From NCBI GenBank assembly GCA_029216955.1, contig JANAVB010010791.1:8468010-8532009 (forward strand): DNA of 64,000 nt, read 5' to 3'. This DNA comes from Iris pallida. Taxonomy: Eukaryota > Streptophyta > Magnoliopsida > Asparagales > Iridaceae. Below are positions 46,755 to 56,042 of this stretch, one piece after another. Both the position numbers and the translations under genes were made by a program. Numbering within the stretch: position 1 is the stretch's first letter; each line of letters begins with the position of its first letter. The notes beneath the pieces are model-generated. The model saw nothing but the letters and a program-made list of their open reading frames with translations. It searched no databases and had not been told where the DNA came from.

Positions 46755-48763
46755 CTACATCAAGAGTAGATGTAACCTTTAGTACCCAAGTTCTTGAGGG
46801 TCTTGAAAAGTTAGTTTTCGGAAACCATGCATATATATTTCTATCTACTAATCTTCTAACTCTACATTGTGGTGAAATATGTCCATGTAATCCACAATAA
46901 GTACAAATAGCATTCCTATTTATGTTAGGAGCATGTTGATGATATCTATATGTAGAGTGGTGTGGAGTAGCATGGTAATGATATGTAGAGTGGTATGGAG
47001 TGGCATGGTGATGATGTCTATGTGGAGCATGATGATGCCTATAACCATAAGCAGTATGATGGTGATTTTGTTTATGTGCAACATAGTGATGATTGTATCT
47101 ATGAGTAGCATGGTAATTATGTGCCATATTGGAGTGAAAGTTATTTCTACGTGCATGTGGTTTGTGTGCTTTATGAAAGTGGGTGTACATGAAAGCATGA
47201 TTGCGTGCTGCAGGTGTATACCGTGTTTGAGTAGTATGAGAGGTGTTGTGCTTTGTGTGTGTCTCATGTGATTGGGTTTGAGGTTGAGCAACCTGTTTTT
47301 CCAATCTAATCTCTAATTTCTTAGAAATAGCCTGCAGTTCATTAACCTTAGCATTCAAACCATATATCTTAGTAACAGAAATCTTGTGTCTACTCTTTTC
47401 TTCAGCAAGCTCCGTGTTGAGTGCGGTGATTTCTTGTGTTTGTTGTTCCATACGTGCTTCGGCATCATGAAGCCTTAGTTTAAGCTTAGACACCTCATTT
47501 GTGACTTCCGTGGGTGACGTGTCTCTAATGTTATCAAACAATAAAGATAGTCTTTGAATTTCGACTTCATGACTTTTGATCTTTTCCTTGGCATGTTTAT
47601 ATTTACCAATGACCTTTTTGTGATCATCAAGTAAATCGGTGAAAGCATCGCCAAGTTCATCAAAAGTGAAGTCATCAAGAGTTTCGTTTGATACCTTATC
47701 GGACGTTGCCATTAGGCACACATTTGCAGTATCTTGAGGAGAGTCCTTTTTCTTCCTCGGAGTTACTAGCTTCGCTTTCATGCCAAATGCTTATGTTGGC
47801 ATATTTCTTTGAGGAGGCCTTCTTGTATGGTTTCTCATAACGATTGCTCTTCTTTATGAATGGACAGTCTTTTCGGACATGCCCAGTCTTCTTGCAACCG
47901 TAGAAGGTTGGCTCTTCTTCGTCATCTTCTTGTGGTTCCTTCTTTCTTCGGTTGAAGCGAAGGAATTTCTTGAAGTTGCGGACAAGGAGAGCTTGATCAT
48001 CACCTTTCGAGTTGTCGTCATCCGTCTCTTCGGGGTCAGCCCTTCGTCGGTGAGCTTTGAGGGCGATCTCCTTAGACTTAGGAGCAGGCTCTTCGAAGTC
48101 TTTAAGGTCAAGCTCATGAGTCATCAGCTTTCCCATCAAAGTCTCCATGGACATAGTTGTGAGATCATTTCCTTCTATGATGGCTGTCACCTTAGGGTTC
48201 CAAATCTTTGGTAGCCCCCTAAGTAGCTTGCGAATCTTCTCGTGATTTGTATATTGTTTGTCGAGTGAAGATAGGGGATTGATGATGTCGAGGAATCTTG
48301 TGAACATTTGCGTGATCATCTCATTTGGCTTCATCTTGAAAGCCTCATATTCTTGAGTGAGACGGCTTATCTTCGATTCCTTGACTTGGGTGGTTCCTTC
48401 ATGCGTCACTTCTAGAAGTCTCCATACTTCGTGAGAGGTGGTGCATGTTGAGACCCTGTTGAACTCATTCCTGTCTATAGCACAAAATAAAGTATTAATA
48501 GCTCTCGCGTCTAGACTTGCCTGTTTCTTCTCCTCGTCAGAATATTTGTCATGTGGTTTCTCAACGAGATCACCATTGAAAACTATCCTGGCAGACTTTT
48601 TGTAACCATCGGTGACGATGGTCCACAGGTCGAAGTCTAGCGACTTGAGATAAAAGCTCATCCTTGTTTTCCAATAGGTGTAGTTAGTTCCATCAAATAT
48701 GGGAGTCCTATGAGTGGACTGCCCTTCACCGTGATTGAAAATCATGGATTGTGTGGTTGCCAT
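46732..48763 (-). pseudogene. gag: Copia gag with coiled coil and His-rich tract (one frameshift)
   Basis: Starts MATTQSMIFNHGEG at 48763; PIFDGTNYTYWKTRM is the copia gag N-terminus. The first knuckle (YGCKKTGHVRKDC, about 47870) lacks its first Cys. An extra A in an A-run at about 47747-47752 shifts the frame, and the reading continues from about 47750 to 46732. That part has a coiled coil (about 47650-47290), an unusual His/Tyr-rich tract (about 47250-46930) and a second, complete knuckle CTYCGLHGHISPQC (about 46905-46865). Total about 675 codons, long for copia gag but usual for SIRE-like elements. Confidence 0.85.
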
Positions 48764-48803
48764 GGATCAGCTCTAGGATGTTAGTCCTTGTAGAGAGAAC
48801 AGA

Positions 48804-48815
48804 GCTCTGATACCA
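48804..48815 (-). other. Copia primer binding site (initiator Met tRNA)
   Basis: The minus strand reads TGGTATCAGAGC, two bases after the end of the right LTR. Confidence 0.92.
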
Positions 48816-48817
48816 AT

Positions 48818-49761
48818 TGAAGAACAGATGACAACTCTAGAGGGGGGTGAATAGAGTTTATAGCGATAATAGCCAATGAAAAATTAAACTCTTTCACAAG
48901 TTGAAAATAATCAGAGTAAATGCGGAAATAAATAAGGAGCAAGAAAGCATACGCAAATACAACCGATTTTTAACCTGGTTTCCCTCGTGGAGGACTAGTC
49001 CAGGCCTGAGAACTCTAGCTCAGGATTAAATCCACTATTTATGAAATAGTAGTTACACCCCGTGCCTTTTCTTCAGAAGAGCACGTCAACTTCTTACAAA
49101 GATCGCAGTGGCGATGCTTGGAATTTTCCAAGCGACTTCTTGAACTCTTGCACAAACTCCTAACTGAAAAATGCTGAGCACTAGAGGCTTACGGAGCTTG
49201 TGGCTAGTAGATGAAGAAGGGTATGGCTTGTATTGAGCTTTTAGAGAGAAGAGAAGAGAAGATAGGATGATTGAAAATGAGAGAATTCATGGCCTATTTA
49301 TAGAATACCAGGTAGGCAGAATTCGGCCAGAATTCTGGTTGGAATTTTTAAAAAATTGGCCGTTGGACAACTTGCAACCAGCCAACCCTAAAAATTAGGG
49401 TGCTGATTTTTAGGAGGCAGAGTTCGGCCTGAACTCTGTGTGTAGGCAGAGTTCGGCCCGAACTCTGTCTCCAGAGCACAGAATGGGTTATGGGTCCAAT
49501 TGGCTTATTTGGATATGTGTGGAGCTATTGGATTTTGGGTATGGGTATAAGTTAAGTCTCAGATGCTCAGCACAGCTCAGTTTACATAAGTTTAGACTCA
49601 ATAAAATTGTAAAATACAGACTCAAAAAATAACTTGCATTGCAAATTCGAGCTGTCGTCTGACTTGTACTGGATGTAGTCTTTATGTGTCGTATTGAATT
49701 ATCACAAGTATCATGTAGTCAATTTTATCAATATTTGGTTGACTGTGATTTTGTGTCAACA
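48818..49761 (-). repeat. Copia LTR, right copy (5' LTR)
   Basis: 944 bp, colinear with the left copy, with the same TATA box and palindromes (the first palindrome carries one mismatch here). Followed by the target duplication CATTC. Confidence 0.93.
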
Positions 49762-49766
49762 CATTC

Positions 49767-50366
49767 AGTGTCCAATATAAATGTTATTGATAGTCTTTCA
49801 GTCATAAGAGCGTTATGAAAAAAGTACCAAAATTTAAATCAAAACCTCCACTCCCCCGCACTTCTTCCGCACTTAAGAAAAAGCCTAAACCAAGAAGCTC
49901 CACAGCTACTCTTCCAAGGCATTCGAAGAAGCCCTAATTTTCCTGCTCAAGTCCCCGCCCCCCACCCCATCCTCGCCGTCCATTCCGCTCTCCTGGCTCG
50001 CCTCCACCGTCCGCCTCCTCTCTGCCACCCTCTCCTCTCTCCTTCACGAGCAAACCCTAATTTAAAGCAAGTTCTTCTACCACACCTCCGCTTTCTCGTA
50101 GGAAGATGCCAGAGCTGTTGCTAAGGGCCATCTCCGGTGTTCTCCATTCTACAAGCTGGTCCCGTTGTCGCTGTTGGTGGAGATGCTAGGGCCATCTCCG
50201 GGAACCGCAACCCGGCCGCATGGCTCCCCCCAAAGATGCTCAGGGCCCTCCGCAAAGACTAATGTCTTTTCTTGGTTTCAATATTTTTTACATGCTGCTG
50301 TCGTTTCTTTACTTGTATTATGAATCGACAACAACAATCATCAATGCATTGTGTGCCGATGTATAG
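49767..50366 (+). other. CACTA cargo: exon-like segments of unknown origin
   Basis: After about 90 bases of subterminal sequence, a C-rich block at about 49850-50060 contains AAACCCTAATTT words typical of plant gene starts and could encode SWLASTVRLLSATLSSLL. A second block (about 50104-50262) reads GDARAISGNRNPAAWLPPKM in one frame. No family is recognised. They look like captured 5' exon pieces, but this rests on composition only. Confidence 0.35.
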
Positions 50367-50937
50367 ATTACCGGGAAAGGGTGGACATAATCCAGGACTT
50401 GAGGTTCGAGACTACCACGACGAGAATCAAAGTGACTTCCGACGGAGAGTACGTTATTGCGTCAGGTACATATCCTTCAACTCTGTCATAGCTATAAATT
50501 TAATCGAGGACACGACGACACGAGACGGTGAGGACACTGCGACACGGATGCGGCAATTATTTTAGTGTGTCCTAGTGCACGTCGGAGCGTCCCGGTCTGT
50601 GTCCTGCACGCGAACTACACAACACGGCTCACAATTTTTTTTGAGTGTCCATGCTTCTTAGCCAGCCCTGGTACTATTTTTGGTGTTTGTAAGTGCCTAC
50701 AGATTGTTGGACTTCTATTCTACTTGTCACATGGGAAGGTTTTATTGTTTATCAGATCAGTTAACGGTCATATGAACTGATTAAGATCTACGTGTGTGAC
50801 GACAGGTGCTTGATTATTTCGATGCTCACTTAATTTTCATGACAGGTATTTATCCCCCACAAATAAAAGTGTATGAGCTAAGGCAGTTGGCATTGAAGTT
50901 TGAAAGGTACTTGATCTCAAAAATCATTAATTTCCAG
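50367..50937 (+). pseudogene. NOL10-like: Captured fragment of a NOL10-like nucleolar protein gene (two exons)
   Basis: Exon 50367-50465 encodes DYRERVDIIQDLRFETTTTR and on to GEYVIASG. It ends TCAG|GTACAT. Exon 50846-50937, after TTCATGACAG, encodes GIYPPQIKVYELRQLALKFE and on to IINFQ, then GTACTA. The exons join in frame and match the WD40-containing nucleolar protein 10 / Enp2 family, a ribosome-biogenesis factor, near its N-terminus. Start and all later exons are absent. The fragment lies inside the CACTA element. Confidence 0.82.
50500..50665 (+). repeat. Dispersed repeat copy 1 (GACACG-type) in the NOL10-like intron
   Basis: Contains GACACGG-type words, TGTGTCCTAGTGC and TGAGTGTCCATGCTTC. 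A diverged copy lies at about 53635-53800. It is probably a short interspersed element or intron-borne repeat; the family is not identified. Confidence 0.5.
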
Positions 50938-51204
50938 GTACTATACCGTTTTGCTAGTTCAGGGTGGCATTACCTGCATCTATATAATAATTGTACGTGC
51001 TCCGTGCTCATTGGTCTGCTCTAGCTAGGACTGGGTGACTGATGCAACTAGAGATTATTTGATTACCTTATGAATTTAAACTTCTGTATGTGCATCTAAG
51101 TCTATTTAAGCTTTTAGTGTTGGTACGATTCTGAACACAAGGTTTGTTCCTTTTACTACATAATTTTGATCTAAGTTTGTTCTCTTGGTTTCCAAGAGGG
51201 TTTG

Positions 51205-51316
51205 ATTGTTTGTTTAACGACTCCCAGGAGTACCACTGGGAGACACTCCAGATCCTCCGCTGGGCCATGGAGAACATCAGCATCCTCATTGCCGTCTTGC
51301 TCGACACTAAAGTCTG
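51205..51316 (+). other. CACTA cargo: exon-like segment, unassigned
   Basis: One frame reads EYHWETLQILRWAMENISIL and ends DTKV with a TGA at about 51317. The GC-richer composition stands out from the AT-rich surroundings. A second such island at about 51470-51545 reads WKSLGISDRLSRVLSVTS. Neither could be linked to a known family. Confidence 0.35.
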
Positions 51317-52139
51317 ATGTGTTTTTAATACTTAGATCTATCTCTATTTGGTTATTTGCAATTTTGATGGAGATTTTCTTTTTGTTCTTGTTGTTGCTTT
51401 CTATCTATTTGATAAAATGCCAATGTGAAATATAGGCATGGAGTTAATGGAGTTAATGCACTAGGAAGAATGGGGCCTCTTGGAAGTCACTGGGGATATC
51501 CGACCGGCTCTCGCGGGTGCTCTCCGTCACTTCCATCAGTAACCCTTCCCATGTCCAGATGCCCCTCTGCTGCTATACTTCTCATTTTGGTTAGGGGTTG
51601 ATTTTATTGCTGCATTCTATGTGTTCGATGAAACGCGCTTTTGAAATATTTACTCTTATTACGAGGAGGAACTCCCTGCGATTGTCGGAGTTTCGTTTGG
51701 AAGCGAAAACTAGTGATGATCAACTTTGAGTAATTAAATTTATATTTGATTGTTGTATAATGAAACACCTTGAAATGTTAAATTTTTAATTCTATCATGT
51801 GCTATTGATGGTAGTTATCTGCTTCATAATTCAAAAACCAGTCAAAATTTCCTCCAATTGAATCTATCACAAGTGTAATGCTTAAGCTGAGGAGTCTGAG
51901 CAAGGATTGTTAACTAAACTGTAGCTGCATTTTGATTTTGTTATTACCATTTTTCTTTTTCTATTTTAAGCAAATCCTGATTACATCCTAATTGGATATA
52001 GTATATTTATTAATATTTCATTATCTGTGTTCCTGATCTCCATCAAATATCACATTAATTTTCTTAAGTATATTGTGATGATGCTACTCTGCTGATTGGG
52101 GAGTTGATACTGACGTCAATTTTATCTAATAATTTGCAG

Positions 52140-54631
52140 CGAGATATCTGCTTCTGTCAAGAGACTATTTGGGGTTGATCTAGTTAGCAGGTATGGATAG
52201 GCCTGTATAGCATACCCTGTATTCTTTATATTTATAACTGTCTAGAAGCATATATATTGTAACTCTCTCTAGGTCCTTCCATAATACAAATTTCTAATGC
52301 TTGCAAGTGTTGGATGTGCGTGTCATAGGAGTTTTAAGAAAAAATTTAGTGTGGGTCCTTATTTGGTTGTTTTAATTGGAACAAAGGAAAAGTAGTCAAA
52401 TAAACAAATTGATCCATCATAATCATCTAGAACAAGAATTTTACCATTTGGTGGTAAGTACAAAAGGAAGGTTACTTGCACAATTTTAGCTCTAATAGGA
52501 CTGAAATGGATAAAATTATGAAGCATATTGGCTATTAAGTTATAGAACTATGTCGTAGTAGTATTTCGAAACCTTCAGTTATCAACTATGAACTCATACG
52601 AGATGGTAAATTTTATTCTAAAATCCACATGCTGTAGTTTTTTAAGTTTTCTATTTAATTTGATTGCTTGTCAAAGTTTGGAAGGTGAGTTCAGACTGAA
52701 TACTGTATTAATTAATTATTGTATATCGACAATATTACAAATTCTTAGCCATCTCTTTTATAATATCAAACATTTGTTACTGTGTATTCCTTGTGTAATC
52801 TGTTATCCTTTTTTACCTTCAGCTTGTAATGTAGCCTGGTGTAAGTTATTTGCATAAATATTTTGCTTAACGTGCTTATATTAGTATTTCATGATGCATC
52901 ATTGGCGTACTTGCTTCTGCAGCTTGCACATAGCCTGTCATTATAAAGGAGTCGTATCTATGTTGTCTTGATGTCGGTTTGGAACATGGAAATACTTTTT
53001 ACCTTGGTATCTCTTTCCCAGGATCCACTGTGCAGAAAGCGGAGAAGAAAGCTCTGGAACAGAATCTGTCTATGCATTGAAATGCCACATCTCGCAGGAT
53101 GTTAACCACTTGCACGAGGGCTCAAACATGTAAGTTTTTTTAGTAGATATTCCATCCTATTATTGATTTTACATGCTCAATACCGCAAGACGAACCCTTA
53201 TGCTATTCAAGAATTGGCCTCTCTTAATCAATAGAACTCACTCTAAGCTCATCTCTAATTGTGCTCATCTCTAAGCTCCAGGATGTCAATGTGCAACCTG
53301 GTTGCTAGTTCATGCAGAATTAAAATGTGGTAGACACATTTTGTCATGTTTATGACCTTCCAAAAATAACTGAAGTAAACACGTAGAAAATAGAAGTTAT
53401 GTGCGAGAAGGAATTGAATAAAATACCTAAAAGTGCTACATGCTGAAAACATTGTGATCACTAGTTAACTCATTACGTTAGTTCCACGGGTCTGTTGAGA
53501 TATTTTGAGATATAACATGCTCATTGTAAGCAGGTTCTATCACTTTGGTACAAAAATACACAATTAAATGAGAAGGTGCATGAGAACTTAAGAACCTAAC
53601 CAAGGGTTGATAACTAGATCTTATTTTTTGCACAGATACGACTATGATACCGCATGATGCAGACATGCATCATGGATACGGCACTGACTTTCGTGTGTCC
53701 TAGTGCTGTTTGAGAGTTTCCCTGTCATGTCTGATACTTATCTGACACGGGCATTATATGGCACGGATTTTGAAGTATTCATGCTTCCCATGAGCATTTA
53801 TATGATATTATTAGTGCCCTATTATTACCCAGTGAAGACCAATTAGGGAGGTTACTGTATTACCTATACTTGAAGGTAGCTTAATGCTTACACTGATTAT
53901 GCATATCAAGTCTACAACTTCTCATTGCAATAGTCATTTATATGATACAGGGCATGAAATCAGAATTAGAGAAGGTTTCTCCTTCGTTGGGACGAAGTGC
54001 AGTTTATTCAAAGGAATCACGAATCAGTGATTTGCCTAGGCAACTTCACCATACTTAAAAAGTCTGTTGAAAGTGATCGTCTTACTGAGTTTTCAATTCC
54101 AAAATTTTGTTAGATATTTAACTGTCCAGTTTGTTCGCTTTTTCTGGAAAAGGGAGTCCAAACAGAAGGCAAAGATTTTGCGGGTAACTCTAGATCTCTT
54201 TTGACATGTTATATTCCTTTGTGAGTCTTCTCTTAACAGAAAGAGAGAGAGAGAGAGAGATGCATCAATTACATATTTGATCAAGTTTGCAAATAATCAA
54301 TATTATGATTATATTATCAGTCTGAATAGTTTTTCCCTTACCTTCGATGGATAGAAAATAGACTATCCATTGGAGTTGGATGTCTATGACTTATGTTTTG
54401 ATGAGCTGCGGCAGAAACTGCAAGCCCCCCGTCAGGTTTCTTCTTTAATACTAGCTCTTTGTATTGATATAATTAAGACATATTGAATATCTATTTCTTA
54501 TGCTGTCATGCTGTCGACTTTTGTCATCTTCACATACACAGATTCTAAGAGATTTGGAAAATGCCAAGTTTGGACTGAAAACCAAGGGCAAGGACACTAG
54601 CTCCAAAGAAAATGATGTCAACATGTCAGAG
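52140..54631 (+). pseudogene. UBP6-like: Captured fragment of a UBP6/UBP7-like ubiquitin-specific protease gene (six exons)
   Basis: Exons with flanking AG and GT (or GC): 52140-52190 (SASVKRLFGVDLVSR), 53022-53129 (IHCAESGEESSGTESVYALK), 53951-54039 (MKSELEKVSPSLGRSAVYSK), 54114-54183 (YLTVQFVRFFWKRESKQKAK), 54355-54435 (KIDYPLELDVYDLCFDELRQ), 54542-54631 (ILRDLENAKFGLKTKGK). This is the middle of the USP domain of plant UBP6/7, homologues of USP14/Ubp6 that trim ubiquitin at the proteasome. The ubiquitin-like N-terminus, the Cys box and the His box are missing. One G appears lost near 53120 (frameshift), and the third donor is GC. Introns are retained, so capture was from genomic DNA. Confidence 0.9.
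53635..53800 (+). repeat. Dispersed repeat copy 2 in a UBP6-like intron
   Basis: Shares GGATACGGCACTGAC-like start, TGTGTCCTAGTGC, GACACGG and TATTCATGCTTCCCATGAGC-type end with 50500-50665. Diverged, same orientation, also in an intron. Confidence 0.5.
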
Positions 54632-55500
54632 GTATGTCAATTGCCTCATTGAATATATGAATGAGAGAATTAGAGTATGGTTCAGATTAAGGAAAATAAT
54701 GAATGCAAGTGACAAGTTACTGGTAAAAACCAGGGACATAGCATCATAATTGCAAACCGACATCCACATGGTACTTATTTACATCGATCTTGTCAAAATT
54801 GAGAATATCATGTATACTGTACTGTGTAAATCAGCCCGTCTAATCATTTTCTTGATTTAGCAAAATATCTAGGAGAATACCCCTTTGACTATTTGAGAGG
54901 CTTTAAGGGGGGATAGAGAGAGAGAGAGAGAGATATCAAATATTTTCGCTGATACAAAGTCCCTAGGAATGTCCCCTACCGATTTGCTTGGGAAGATCAT
55001 TGTAGAACGTCATTGCTGCCAACTCTTTAAAGGTACAAACTGTTAATTCATTTTTATTTGGTTGCCTAACTTCGGAACATAGTTTCATTTTGATTTGGTG
55101 GATACTAATCCAAAACCATGTGCGAATAAGCCTAGAATAATATGTCAAAACTTGAAAGGTCCAAACTGTTAATTTAGAAATCGTAAATGTAAAGTATGTA
55201 GTAAATCTTGTCTCTTACATTCTTGAGCTACTGAACCATGATAATGCCATGGTTTGGTATGTAGTAGTTTCTCTTAGGGAGAAAGAGGTTTGTTGAGTAA
55301 AGATGCATGTTTCATTGTAACTATTTAATTGCAACCCATCGGTCTCCTTTCTTTTATATGTCTGCAGTTGCTGATTCTCTTTGTCACTTGGTCCATGTTG
55401 CAGAGGGAAGGAGAAGAACTTTAGTAGCTTAGTATTCATGTGGACTTTCCTAAATGCTTTATCTGGGTTAGTGGAGATGTTTTGATGTGGATAGTTTTGA
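54632..55500. other. CACTA interior without recognised gene
   Basis: AT-rich sequence with (GA)n tracts at about 54242-54260 (just upstream) and 54916-54933. A possible terminal exon after TTGCAG at about 55404 would add only a few codons before TAG. No further UBP6 exons (His box) could be found. Confidence 0.5.
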
Positions 55501-55700
55501 TGTAGCTAAAGTGTACTCTATATTAGATACTCTATATATTTTGAGAAGATGTATATAATGAAATGGAGAAATGTAGAATGGCAGCTAAAGTACTCTATTT
55601 TGAGACAATGAAATGTAGCTAGCTAAAGTACTCTATATCTGGGAGATACTGATGTACCCTATTTTGAGATAATGAAATGGAGAATGGTACTTTATATTAC
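55500..55700. repeat. Short imperfect repeats of AGCTAAAGTACTCTAT
   Basis: AGCTAAAGTACTCTAT or a close variant occurs at about 55504, 55582 and 55622, and TTTTGAGA-ATGAAATG at about 55599 and 55660, forming a degenerate repeat array near the CACTA right end. Confidence 0.6.
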
Positions 55701-55789
55701 ATTTCTATGTTTTGTTGTGAATATGGTTTAAAGTGGTTGTTTTCGAGTAGTGTTTGGAATGTAATGTATAACATGCAGTATAGAGCGTT

Positions 55790-56042
55790 ATAATTGTGAT
55801 ACAATGATCATATACAGATCATCTATTCATAACGGTTTTTACATAATTATCCATAACGCTTTGAAAATAAACTGTAGCAGAAATTTAACCTATTAATGAC
55901 GATTTTGGAAGAATTATTTATAACGCTTTTAAAAACATTTATAACACCCGTTTTTATAACGCTTGGATTGGAAAAAAAAGCGTCATGGTTTGTAATTAAT
56001 GACACTTTTTAGCCGTCATTAAAAGGTGTTTTTGTTGTAGTG
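55790..56042. repeat. CACTA right subterminal and terminal region
   Basis: Many copies of CATAACGC, TATAACGC, AATGACG and CGTCAT in both directions, then GTTGTAGTG. Such arrays bind the transposase or its helper in EnSpm elements. Confidence 0.85.

Larger units (their letters stand above)
40293..49761 (-). mobile_element. Ty1/copia retrotransposon, SIRE/Maximus-like, inside CACTA
   Basis: 9469 bp flanked by CATTC (40288-40292 and 49762-49766). LTRs of 946 and 944 bp (read on plus: TGAAGAACAG ... GTGTCAACA) differ at a few percent of sites. Minus-strand order: primer site, gag, protease, integrase, RT, RNase H, an extra ORF, polypurine tract, LTR. Integrase before RT marks Ty1/copia; a long gag and an additional ORF after RNase H suit the SIRE/Maximus group. 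Confidence 0.93.
40199..56042. mobile_element. CACTA-type DNA transposon carrying host gene fragments and a copia insertion
   Basis: Termini are perfect CACTA-style inverted repeats: CACTACAACAAAAA at 40199 and its complement TTTTTGTTGTAGTG ending at 56042. Similarity extends inward (ACCTATTAATGACG against ACCTTTTAATGACG). Subterminal regions repeat AATGACG and ATAACGC words. Flanking triplets are AAA and ACA, one mismatch from a 3-bp duplication. Own length is about 6.4 kb. No TNP2-type transposase is visible, so it is non-autonomous. Its orientation is undetermined. Confidence 0.85.
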
